Of a DNA stretch of 64,000 nt, positions 56,796 through 64,000 are shown piece after piece. The notes below the pieces were generated by a model. It was not told where the DNA came from and made no database searches. It saw nothing but the letters and a program-made list of their open reading frames with translations. This stretch comes from Paramagnetospirillum kuznetsovii (GTDB lineage: Bacteria > Pseudomonadota > Alphaproteobacteria > Rhodospirillales > Magnetospirillaceae). Location of the stretch: assembly GCF_003284725.1 (NCBI RefSeq), contig NZ_PGTO01000002.1, forward strand, positions 62,001-126,000, given 5' to 3'. A program made the position numbers and the translations under genes. How positions within the stretch are numbered: the first letter of the stretch is position 1; each line of letters starts with the position of its first letter.

Positions 56796-58015
56796 CTTCC
56801 CAAGGGCATCAGGTCTTCGAACCACAGATAGGTGCCGACATCGTCGAACATGACGCCGTCGAAGCCCAGATCCATGATGCCCGCCAGATACTTGCCCAGC
56901 ACGCCGCGCCATTCGCCGCTGCCGGTGTCGGTGATGAACACGCCGGGCGGCTCGTCATGGGCGAAGACGAAGGCGGGATTGCCCACATCCCAGTCGCGCA
57001 GCCAGTACCAGCGCCAGTCATAGGCCCGCCCGATGGGCATCGCCGCCATGACGAGACGCCGCGCCCCCAGCTTCTTGAACTTCAGCTTGGCGATGTCGGA
57101 TTTGACCAGCAGGTCCGACGAGCGATGGGCCACGTCCACCACCACCATGTCGTAATTGGTATTGGCGACGGCGTCCATGAACTTGCCCTTGGTGCCGAAG
57201 CGGTCCGAGCGCAGCACCGGCAGCCAGTTGCGCGCCGTGGCCAGGCTCAGCACCTCGGCGGGGTTCTCATAGGCGGCATGGGCGCGGGGCGTATCGTCCA
57301 ACGGCGTCTCGCCGGTCTTGGCGAAGGTGGGCGTCTTGTCGCGGGCACCCGCCCGGAAGGCGGCCTCGGTCTCCTTGGCGTCGGCGCAGAAATCCACCGA
57401 CAGCACATTGCGGCCCTCGTCGCGCATGGCGGCGATGGCGTAAAGCGCGCGCCGTTGCACCTCGGCACGCTCCTGCTTCACCTTGATCTCGGTGGCCTTG
57501 CGCAGTTCCTCGGTGGGGTCGTTGCTGAACGGCCCCATTTCCACCGGGGTGGGGGTGCGGTGGATGCCGCGCCTGCGTTCGGCGTCCAGCTCGGCGTCCA
57601 GGTCGCGCCGGGCCTTGACCAGTTCGGCCAAGGGCTTGTCGAATTTGTAGGGGCCGCAATACAGGCCATCCACCACGATGGCGTCCAGGGTTTGGACCAA
57701 CTGGCGATAGGTGGCGCGCAACGGCAGGCGCTTGATGAAGTTGGTGCCCTGGGGGTCGCGGATATCTTCCCACTCCACCTCGATCTCGCCCTTGACCAGC
57801 AGCTCCGAGCCGCCGCGCATCATCACCTGGAAATTGGGGCTGCGCTTCTTGGCGTAGCGGGCCAGTTCCAGGATCACGTCGCGGGTCTGGTCGCGGAAAT
57901 TGGGGATGCGCTCCATGGGCGGCGGCACGAAGTCGCGCGGCTTGTCCAGCGCCAGGGCGGGCGAGGCCAGGGCCAGGGTGAGGGCGAGGATTCCCCCCAA
58001 TAGTCCTCTTCTCAT
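56792..58015 (-). CDS. Secreted TM1410/GH114-like (alpha-galactosaminidase-type) protein
   Basis: Protein of 407 aa with a signal peptide of about 22 residues (MRRGLLGGILALTLALASPALAL). It shows the TM1410/COG2342 TIM-barrel pattern related to endo-alpha-1,4-polygalactosaminidases: FQVMMRGGSELLV, DAIVVDGLYCG, VLSVDFCAD, YDMVVVDVAHRSSDLL, VMAAMPIGRAYDWRWYW and the C-terminal LAGIMDLGFDGVMFDDVGTYLWFED, with Asp residues placed as barrel-end catalytic candidates. It contains an insert rich in charged helices (about 120-190). ATG 58015 overlaps the FAD oxidoreductase stop (ATGA). Export and substrate are inferred. Confidence 0.78.
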   Translation of the reverse strand: MRRGLLGGILALTLALASPALALDKPRDFVPPPMERIPNFRDQTRDVILELARYAKKRSPNFQVMMRGGSELLVKGEIEVEWEDIRDPQGTNFIKRLPLRATYRQLVQTLDAIVVDGLYCGPYKFDKPLAELVKARRDLDAELDAERRRGIHRTPTPVEMGPFSNDPTEELRKATEIKVKQERAEVQRRALYAIAAMRDEGRNVLSVDFCADAKETEAAFRAGARDKTPTFAKTGETPLDDTPRAHAAYENPAEVLSLATARNWLPVLRSDRFGTKGKFMDAVANTNYDMVVVDVAHRSSDLLVKSDIAKLKFKKLGARRLVMAAMPIGRAYDWRWYWLRDWDVGNPAFVFAHDEPPGVFITDTGSGEWRGVLGKYLAGIMDLGFDGVMFDDVGTYLWFEDLMPLGR

Positions 58016-59121
58016 GCCAGCAAATCTCCAACGTGGCGGGCGATGGCAAGACAGGATGTCAGCCCAGGGCTTTCGATTCCGTAAAGCGCCGCCACGCCGG
58101 GGGCGCCGGTCTCGGCGGGGCCGTGGAGGACGAAGTCGCGGGCGGGCTCGCCCTCGGCCTGGATCTTGGGACGGATCCCGGCATAGGCGGGTTCCAGCGC
58201 GCCGTCCTTCAGGCCGGGCCAATAGCGGCGGATGGCGGCGTAGAAGGCGTCGCCCCGGCGGGGATCGACCACGTAGTCCTCGCGCGCCACCCATTCCACG
58301 TCGGGGCCGAAGCGGCCGCGACCGGCCAGATCCAGGGTGAAATGCACCCCCAGACCGGCGGCCACCGGCACCGGATAGACCAGATGGGTGAACGGCGTCT
58401 TGCCGGTCAGGCCGAAATAATTGCCCTTGCACAGATAGGCGGGCGGGACATTTTTCAGGCCCAGGGCCTGCCCGAGGCGGGGGCTGGACAGACCGGCGCA
58501 GACCACGACGCGATCGACCAGCAGGGTCATGGGCTCGGCGCCGCCCACCCGGATCAGGGTGCCGGATTCGGTGGCGCGGCCTTCCAGGACCGGCGACTTG
58601 AAGACCACCGACGCCCCCCGGTCCTCCGCCTCGCCCTGCAGGGCCAGCATCAGCCCGTGGGTGTCGATGATGCCGGTGTCGGGCGAGAACAGCGCGGCGA
58701 CGCACTTGACCTTGGGCTCCAGGGCACGGGCCTCGGCGGCGGAAATGGCGGTCAGCCCTTCGACGCCGTTGTCGCGGCCCTTGGCGAGAATGGCGTCCAG
58801 CGCCCTGGCTTCGTCGGCGTCGGTGGCGACAATCAGCTTGCCGGTCATGCGGAAGGTGACGCCCCGGCTGGCGGCATAGTCGCGCAGCATGCGGTTGCCC
58901 GCGACGCAGAGCCGTGCCTTCAGGCTGTCCTTGGGATAATACATGCCGGCGTGGATCACCTCGCTGTTGCGCGACGAGATGCCCGAGCCGATGGCGCCCT
59001 CGGCTTCCAGCACCAGCACCTCGCGTCCGGCCAGCGCCAGCTGGCGGGCGACGGCAAGCCCGACCACGCCTGCGCCGATCACCACGCTGTCGACCCGTTC
59101 CGCCCCGATGTCCGTCAACAC
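58012..59121 (-). CDS. FAD-dependent oxidoreductase, L-2-hydroxyglutarate dehydrogenase-like
   Basis: Flavoprotein of about 369 aa. The FAD-binding motif VIGAGVVGLAVARQLALAGREVLVLEAE is at the N-terminus, followed by GSGISSRNSEVIHAGMYYP, characteristic of the LhgO/L2HGDH group of DAO-fold oxidases. The C-terminus has GIESPGLTSCLAIARHVGDLL. No good ATG precedes the Rossmann fold; GTG 59121 with GGAAGA just upstream is used (TTG 59133 is possible). It is the first gene of the four-gene operon and divergent from the molybdopterin oxidoreductase, with about 125 bases between starts. The substrate is probably a 2-hydroxy acid, inferred from the family. Confidence 0.83.
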   Translation of the reverse strand: MLTDIGAERVDSVVIGAGVVGLAVARQLALAGREVLVLEAEGAIGSGISSRNSEVIHAGMYYPKDSLKARLCVAGNRMLRDYAASRGVTFRMTGKLIVATDADEARALDAILAKGRDNGVEGLTAISAAEARALEPKVKCVAALFSPDTGIIDTHGLMLALQGEAEDRGASVVFKSPVLEGRATESGTLIRVGGAEPMTLLVDRVVVCAGLSSPRLGQALGLKNVPPAYLCKGNYFGLTGKTPFTHLVYPVPVAAGLGVHFTLDLAGRGRFGPDVEWVAREDYVVDPRRGDAFYAAIRRYWPGLKDGALEPAYAGIRPKIQAEGEPARDFVLHGPAETGAPGVAALYGIESPGLTSCLAIARHVGDLLA

Positions 59122-59246
59122 CTTGTCTTCCAATCCCGGATCACCCTCTAGATGTCGCGGAGCATAGCATCGGGGCGGGAAGCGCGGAAGCGTTGCCTCG
59201 GCGGCCCGGCTGCGGCTAGACTTCGCCGCGCCGCACAAAAGGATTG

Positions 59247-61310
59247 ATGCAAGTGACCGCCGAAACCCGCCCCTCCGTCTGCCCCCACGACTGCCCCAGC
59301 GCCTGCGCCTTGGAGGTCGAGGTGCTGCCCGGCGACAGGATCGGCCGGGTGCACGGGGCCGCCATGCCCTATGTGGACGGCGTCATCTGCGCCAAGGTCG
59401 CCCGCTACGCCGAGCGGGTCCATCACCCGGACCGGGTGCTGCATCCCCTCCGTCGTGTCGGCGCCAAGGGCGAGGGGCGTTTCGAACGCATCACCTGGGG
59501 CGAGGCGCTGGACGAGATCGCCGCCCGCTTCAAGGATGCGGCGGAAAGGCTGGGGCCGGAAACCGTGTGGCCCTATTTCTATGCGGGCACCATGGGCCAT
59601 GTGCAGCAATCGGGCATCAACCGGCTGCGCCGCGTCATGGGCTATTCGGGGCAATTGAAGACCATCTGCGCCTCGGCCGCCGGAGCGGGCTGGGCGGGGG
59701 GCGTGGGCTCCAAATGGGGGGTGCCGCCCCAGGAAATCGCCCAGAGCGGGCTGGTGGTGGTGTGGGGCGCCAATCCCGCCGCTACCCAGGTCCAGTTGAT
59801 GGGATTGATCAAGCAGGCCAAGACGGCGAACGGCGCCAAGCTGGTGGTGGTCGATCCCTATCGCACCGCCACGGCGGACAAGGCCGACCTGCATCTGATG
59901 TTGCGTCCCGGCACCGACGGGGCGCTGGCCTCGGCGGTGATGCATGTGCTGTTCAGGGACGATTTGGCCGACCGCGACTATCTGGCCCGCTACACCGATT
60001 GCCCCGAGCGGCTGGAACGTCATCTGGAGAGCCGCACCCCCGCCTGGGCCGCCGCCATCACCGGCCTGACCGAGGCGGAGATCGAGGCTTTCGCCAAGCT
60101 TTACGGCGGCGTGCCCAATTCCTTTCTGCGGGTGGGCTATGGCTTTTCCCGCTCGCGCAACGGCGCCGCCAATCTGCACGCGGTCAGTTGCCTGCCCGCC
60201 GTGACCGGCGCCTGGAAGCACAAGGGCGGCGGCGCGATGCAAAGCACCAGCGGCGTCTTCGATCTGGCGCGAACCCTGCTGGACGGATTGGACGTGCCGC
60301 AACGGCCGGTGCGCAGCCTGGACATGAGCCGCATCGGCCCCATCCTCACCGGCGACGTGGGCAAGGGGCCGCCGGTCACCGCCATGCTGATGCAGAACAC
60401 CAATCCGGCGGTGGTGGCGCCCGACAGTGGCCTGGTGCGGCAGGGTCTGGCCCGCGACGATCTGTTCTTATGCGTCCACGAACAGGTGATGACCGAGACC
60501 GCCCGGTTCGCCGATATGGTGCTGCCCGCCACCACCAGCATGGAACATTCCGACCTCTACACCTCCTACGGCCACACCTTTCTGCAAGTGGCCAAGCCGG
60601 TGATCGCGCCCCAGGGCGAATCCCGTTCCAACCATCGGGTCATCTGCGATCTGGCGGCGCGGCTGGGGGCGGTGCATCCCGGCTTCGAGATGGACGAATG
60701 GGAGATGATGGATCAGGTGCTGGATGCCTCCGACCTGCCCAAGGCGGCGGAGATTCACGCCATGGGCTGGCTGAACTGCGGCAAGGTGTTCGACGACGCC
60801 CATTTCCTGTCGGGCTTCGGCCATCCCGACGGCCGCTTCCGTTTCGCGCCGGAATGGGGCGCGGAGGGGCTGCCCGAACTGCCCGATCATTTCGACGTGA
60901 TCGAGAATGCCGATGCCGCGCACCCCTTCCGCCTGATCACCCCGCCGTCGCGCCACTTCCTCAACTCCACCTTCACCGAGACCCCCACTTCCCTGGCCCA
61001 GGCCAAGGAGCCGACGGCGCTGATCCATGCCGAGGATTGCGCCGCCCTGGGGCTGGAAAGCGGCGGCATGGTCCGTATCGGTAACGCCAAGGGCTCGGTC
61101 TTGGTGCGGGTGGCGGCGACCTCCGGCATCGCCCGTGGCGTGGTGGTGGTGGAAAGCATCTGGCCGGACCGCCATTTCGCCGAGGGGCTCGGCATCAACC
61201 ACCTGACCAGCGCCGACGCGGCGCTTCCCGCCGGAGGCGCGGTCTTTCACGACACCAAGGTTTGGCTGAAGGCGATGCTTCCGGCCGACGACGATGAAAA
61301 TGGAGCGTAG
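59247..61310 (+). CDS. Molybdopterin-dependent oxidoreductase (DMSO-reductase family, formate dehydrogenase-like)
   Basis: Protein of about 687 aa. The N-terminal [4Fe-4S] motif is VCPHDCPSAC (Cys12, Cys16, Cys20) with the fourth Cys48 in GVICAKV and the electron-transfer Lys50. The molybdopterin-guanine dinucleotide domains follow: FYAGTMGHVQQSGINRLRRVMG, VVVWGANPAATQ, MLMQNTNPAVVAPDSG and a C-terminal beta-barrel (LITPPSRHFLNSTF, VRIGNAKGSVLVRVAA). No Tat signal is present, so it is cytosolic. ATG 59247 is used; GTG 59253 has better spacing from AAAAGGA. The substrate cannot be inferred. No partner subunits or cofactor genes adjoin it. Confidence 0.85.
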   Translation: MQVTAETRPSVCPHDCPSACALEVEVLPGDRIGRVHGAAMPYVDGVICAKVARYAERVHHPDRVLHPLRRVGAKGEGRFERITWGEALDEIAARFKDAAERLGPETVWPYFYAGTMGHVQQSGINRLRRVMGYSGQLKTICASAAGAGWAGGVGSKWGVPPQEIAQSGLVVVWGANPAATQVQLMGLIKQAKTANGAKLVVVDPYRTATADKADLHLMLRPGTDGALASAVMHVLFRDDLADRDYLARYTDCPERLERHLESRTPAWAAAITGLTEAEIEAFAKLYGGVPNSFLRVGYGFSRSRNGAANLHAVSCLPAVTGAWKHKGGGAMQSTSGVFDLARTLLDGLDVPQRPVRSLDMSRIGPILTGDVGKGPPVTAMLMQNTNPAVVAPDSGLVRQGLARDDLFLCVHEQVMTETARFADMVLPATTSMEHSDLYTSYGHTFLQVAKPVIAPQGESRSNHRVICDLAARLGAVHPGFEMDEWEMMDQVLDASDLPKAAEIHAMGWLNCGKVFDDAHFLSGFGHPDGRFRFAPEWGAEGLPELPDHFDVIENADAAHPFRLITPPSRHFLNSTFTETPTSLAQAKEPTALIHAEDCAALGLESGGMVRIGNAKGSVLVRVAATSGIARGVVVVESIWPDRHFAEGLGINHLTSADAALPAGGAVFHDTKVWLKAMLPADDDENGA

Positions 61311-61405
61311 CGACTGGCGCATTGCGCGCCCGCCGCTCGTGCGGCGAAAGCCAAGCATCCCGGAGGGATGCGCCCGGCGACTGAGGGACTGAAAGGAATT
61401 TTCCC

Positions 61406-62212
61406 ATGACCAAGCGCGCGCATATCGTGGTGGTCGGCAACGAGAAGGGCGGCACCGGCAAGTCCACCGTCTCCATGCATCTGATCATCAGCCTGCTGGA
61501 ACGCGGCCTGTCGGTGGGCAGCATCGATCTCGACGCCCGCCAGGCCACCCTGACCCGCTATATCCGCAACCGCCAAGCCCGCAAGGATCTGGCCGAGTTG
61601 GGACTGCCGCTGCCCGAGCATGTGGCGCTGCCGCCCACCGACGATCGGGCGGGCGACGAGGCCAAGTTGAACGAGACCTTCGCTCATATGGCGGCCACCC
61701 ATGACGTGGTGGTGATCGACACCCCCGGCTCGGATCACTATCTGTCGCGGCTGGGCCATTCCTTCGCCGATACGCTGGTGACGCCGCTCAACGACTCGCT
61801 GGTGGATCTGGATGTGCTGGCCCTGGTGGAGCCCGGCACCATGAAGATCCAGCGGCCCAGCCATTACTCCGAGATGGTGTGGGAGACCAAGAAGGCCCGC
61901 GCCATTCGCGGCGAAAAGGCGGTGGTGGACTGGATCGTGCTGCGCAACCGGCTGTCCAATCTGGACGCGCGGAACAAGCGCGACATGGAAAAGCTGCTGG
62001 GCGATCTGTCCAAGCGGGTGGGGTTCCGCGTCATTCCCGGCCTGGGCGAGCGGGTGATCTACCGCTCCATGTTCCTGGAAGGCCTGACCCTGCTGGACCT
62101 GCGCCAGAAGATCATGGGCTTCGAATTCTCCATGAGCCATGTGGCCGCCCGCCAGGAATTGCGGACCCTGGTGGATGCCATTGGCCTCAATCATTTGAAG
62201 CCCACCGTTTAG
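61406..62212 (+). CDS. mipZ: Division-plane positioning ATPase MipZ
   Basis: ParA/MinD-type ATPase of 268 aa that forms polar gradients via ParB and inhibits FtsZ away from mid-cell. The deviant Walker A is VVGNEKGGTGKSTVSMHL (near residues 10-27), and IDLDARQATLTRYIRNRQA and VVIDTPGSDHYLSRLGH follow. The regions VVDWIVLRNRLSNLDARN and KRVGFRVIPGLGERVIYR are MipZ-specific rather than ParA. AAAGGA precedes the ATG. Confidence 0.94.
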   Translation: MTKRAHIVVVGNEKGGTGKSTVSMHLIISLLERGLSVGSIDLDARQATLTRYIRNRQARKDLAELGLPLPEHVALPPTDDRAGDEAKLNETFAHMAATHDVVVIDTPGSDHYLSRLGHSFADTLVTPLNDSLVDLDVLALVEPGTMKIQRPSHYSEMVWETKKARAIRGEKAVVDWIVLRNRLSNLDARNKRDMEKLLGDLSKRVGFRVIPGLGERVIYRSMFLEGLTLLDLRQKIMGFEFSMSHVAARQELRTLVDAIGLNHLKPTV

Positions 62213-62322
62213 CGGACTCTCGTTGCGTCCAGGCCGCCGTCGTGGCAAAACAGCCGCCATCGGCCCAGGGCGCTTAAATTGGCGCCGAGCGGCCGCATGG
62301 ATAAAGCTCGAAGGAGTTCCCG

Positions 62323-63198
62323 ATGTCGCGTCGCGTGCGCAAGGCCGTGTTCCCCGTGGGTGGCATGGGCACCCGTTTCCTTCCCGCCACCAAGGCGATG
62401 CCGAAGGAAATGCTGCCGGTGGTGGATAAGCCGCTGATCCAGTACGCGGTGGAAGAAGCCGCCGCCGCCGGATGCGAACACTTCATCTTCGTGACCGGGC
62501 GCGGCAAGAACGCGCTGGAAGACCATTTCGACAACAATCCCGAGCTGGAACGCATCCTCAAGGATCGCGGCAAGTTCGATCTGGTCGAGGCGGTCACCAG
62601 CTGGATGCCCAAGTCGGGCCAGATCTCCTATACCCGCCAGTCCGAGCCGCTGGGCCTGGGCCATGCCGTGTGGTGCGCCCGCGATCTGGTGGCCGACGAG
62701 CCCTTCGCCGTGCTGCTGCCCGACGATCTCATCCTGGCCAAGACCGCCTGCCTGAAGCAGATGGCCGCCGTCCACACCGAGGTGGGCGGCCATGTGGTCG
62801 CCGTCTCCGACGTGCCGCGCGAGCACACCAAGCGCTACGGCATCCTGGACGTTGAATTCGACAACGGCCGCCTCGCCAAGGCCAAGGGCCTGGTGGAAAA
62901 GCCCGATCCGGAAGTGGCGCCCTCGACGCTGTCCATCATCGGCCGCTATATCCTGCATCCGGCCGTCTTCGACGTGCTGGACAAGAAGGAAAAGGGCGCG
63001 GGCGGCGAGATCCAGCTGACCGACGCCATCAGCCAGACCATCGGCATGGTGCCGTTCCACGGCCTGCGCTTCGAGGGCCAGCGCTTCGACTGCGGCGACA
63101 AGGTGGGCTGGCTGGAGGCCAATCTGGCCTTCGCCCTGGCCCGTGACGACACCGCCGAGGCGGCCCGCGACCTGATCCGCCGCTTCCAGCCGCAATAA
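62323..63198 (+). CDS. galU: UTP-glucose-1-phosphate uridylyltransferase GalU
   Basis: Enzyme of 291 aa that makes UDP-glucose from UTP and glucose-1-phosphate. The N-terminal signature is AVFPVGGMGTRFLPATKAMPKEMLPVVDKPLIQ, followed by FAVLLPDDLILA with the catalytic Asp and VEKPDPEVAPSTLSIIGRYIL. AAGGAG lies seven bases upstream. The next gene consumes its product, and the pair is probably an operon. Confidence 0.96.
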   Translation: MSRRVRKAVFPVGGMGTRFLPATKAMPKEMLPVVDKPLIQYAVEEAAAAGCEHFIFVTGRGKNALEDHFDNNPELERILKDRGKFDLVEAVTSWMPKSGQISYTRQSEPLGLGHAVWCARDLVADEPFAVLLPDDLILAKTACLKQMAAVHTEVGGHVVAVSDVPREHTKRYGILDVEFDNGRLAKAKGLVEKPDPEVAPSTLSIIGRYILHPAVFDVLDKKEKGAGGEIQLTDAISQTIGMVPFHGLRFEGQRFDCGDKVGWLEANLAFALARDDTAEAARDLIRRFQPQ

Positions 63199-63216
63199 CA
63201 CAAGGACGCGACAGAC

Positions 63217-64000
63217 ATGCGCATCGCCATGATCGGCACCGGCTATGTGGGCCTGGTGTCCGGAACGTGCTTCTCGGAATTCGGCATCCACGTCACCTGT
63301 GTCGACAAGGATGCCCGCAAGATCGAGCTGTTGGGCGAGAACGTCATGCCCATCTTCGAGCCGGGCCTCGACGACATGGTCGCCGCCAATGTGGATTCCG
63401 GCCGTCTCAGCTTCACCACCGACCTGAAGAGCGCGGTCAAGGACGCCGACGCGGTGTTCATCGCGGTGGGCACGCCGTCGCGGCGCGGCGACGGCCATGC
63501 CGATCTCAGCTATGTCTACGCGGCGGCCGAGGAAATCGCCGACGCCATGGACGGCTATACCGTGGTGGTCACCAAATCCACCGTGCCGGTGGGAACCGGC
63601 GACGAGGTGGAACGCATCATTCGCGCCCGGCGTCCCGATGCCGAATTCGATGTGGTGTCCAACCCGGAATTCCTGCGCGAAGGCTCGGCAATCAACGACT
63701 TCATGCGCCCCGACCGGGTGGTGATCGGCACCGAATCGGCCAAGGCCCAGCGGGTGATGAAGCAGCTCTATCGGGTGCTGTTCCTGATCGAGACGCCCAT
63801 CGTCTTCACCTCGCGGCGCACCTCCGAACTGATCAAATACGCCGGTAACACCTTCCTGGCCACCAAGATCACCTTCATCAACGAGATCGCCGATCTGTGC
63901 GAGAAGGTGGGCGCCGACGTCCACGACGTGGCCAAGGGCATCGGCCTCGACGGCCGCATCGGCAAGAAATTCCTGCATCCCGGTCCCGGCTATGGCGGTT
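63217..64000 (+). CDS. ugd: UDP-glucose 6-dehydrogenase, 5' part
   Basis: The first 261 codons of a UDP-glucose dehydrogenase that oxidises UDP-glucose to UDP-glucuronate with NAD. The N-terminal NAD-binding motif is MIGTGYVGLVSGTCFSEFG, the middle has VFIAVGTPSRRGDGHADLS and VVTKSTVPVGTGDEV, and NPEFLREGSAINDFMRPDR is the substrate-binding block. The window ends at GPGYGG, just before the catalytic Cys (normally GGSCFPKD). It starts 18 bases after galU, so the two are co-transcribed. Confidence 0.96.
   Translation, partial: MRIAMIGTGYVGLVSGTCFSEFGIHVTCVDKDARKIELLGENVMPIFEPGLDDMVAANVDSGRLSFTTDLKSAVKDADAVFIAVGTPSRRGDGHADLSYVYAAAEEIADAMDGYTVVVTKSTVPVGTGDEVERIIRARRPDAEFDVVSNPEFLREGSAINDFMRPDRVVIGTESAKAQRVMKQLYRVLFLIETPIVFTSRRTSELIKYAGNTFLATKITFINEIADLCEKVGADVHDVAKGIGLDGRIGKKFLHPGPGYGG

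Overview
This 64 kb window is chromosomal DNA of a GC-rich alphaproteobacterium. Several points suggest this: a five-gene F1-only ATP synthase operon (atpHAGDC, with no F0 genes next to it), the division-site ATPase MipZ, a translationally coupled xerC-tsaE-amgK-murU-addB block, CobS/CobT next to a J-domain protein and BolA, and DUF1285/Nudix/cca coupling. Many chemosensory and kinase genes and the overall gene style fit Rhodospirillales, and Magnetospirillum is my best guess. The genus is recalled and inferred, not checked by search. No magnetosome, prophage, insertion sequence, CRISPR or rRNA genes were seen.

Layout. 1-2950: the tail of a sensor kinase, a small ORF, an OxyR-type regulator, and a divergent M48 lipoprotein protease. 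3017-8160 (minus): secA and a chemoreceptor with a C-terminal zinc-binding domain. 8220-8721: an inverted repeat over a likely tRNA promoter, tRNA-Leu(UAA) with terminator, and a 48-codon ORF. 8775-11225: cobD and cobQ, converging. 11264-18446 (minus): xerC-tsaE-amgK-murU-addB, preceded by a DUF484 gene. 18529-25927: priA, then atpHAGDC with a terminator. 25953-29079: two related secreted proteins in tandem, a methyltransferase, a tiny ORF and asd. 29137-39729 (minus): a large cobalamin cluster, dnaJ-like, cobS, cobT, histidine kinase, cbiX, cobH, cobL, cobI, cbiG-cobJ fusion. 39870-43323: bolA, a MazEF-like toxin-antitoxin pair, recN and bamD. 43400-48529: SulP transporter, DUF3422 and tldD. 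48530-52516: a structured leader with a Cys-rich small protein, cca, Nudix, DUF1285, moxR. 52517-53302 has no convincing gene. 53303-54224: two small unknown proteins. 54268-59121 (minus): a tightly coupled four-gene operon of unknown purpose, namely an FAD oxidoreductase, a TM1410/GH114-like secreted protein, an FkbM methyltransferase and a degenerate AMP-ligase-like protein. 59247-64000: a molybdopterin oxidoreductase, mipZ, galU and the start of ugd.

How the genes work together. Cobalamin synthesis dominates: corrin-ring methylation, the methylmutase, two different cobalt-insertion routes (CbiX and CobST), amidation (CobQ) and aminopropanol attachment (CobD). Housekeeping blocks cover energy (F1), secretion (SecA), outer-membrane assembly (BamD), replication restart and repair (PriA, AddB, RecN), wall recycling (AmgK/MurU), tRNA maturation and modification (Cca, TsaE), division placement (MipZ) and UDP-sugar supply (GalU, Ugd).

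The most interesting signals are the uncharacterised four-gene operon at 54268-59121, the mixed early/late cobalt-insertion gene set with an embedded orphan kinase, the tandem secreted paralogues at 25953-27136, the structured leader at 48530-48703, a 22-bp tandem duplication that rewrites the end of cca, and several unrelated families of intergenic palindromic repeats.
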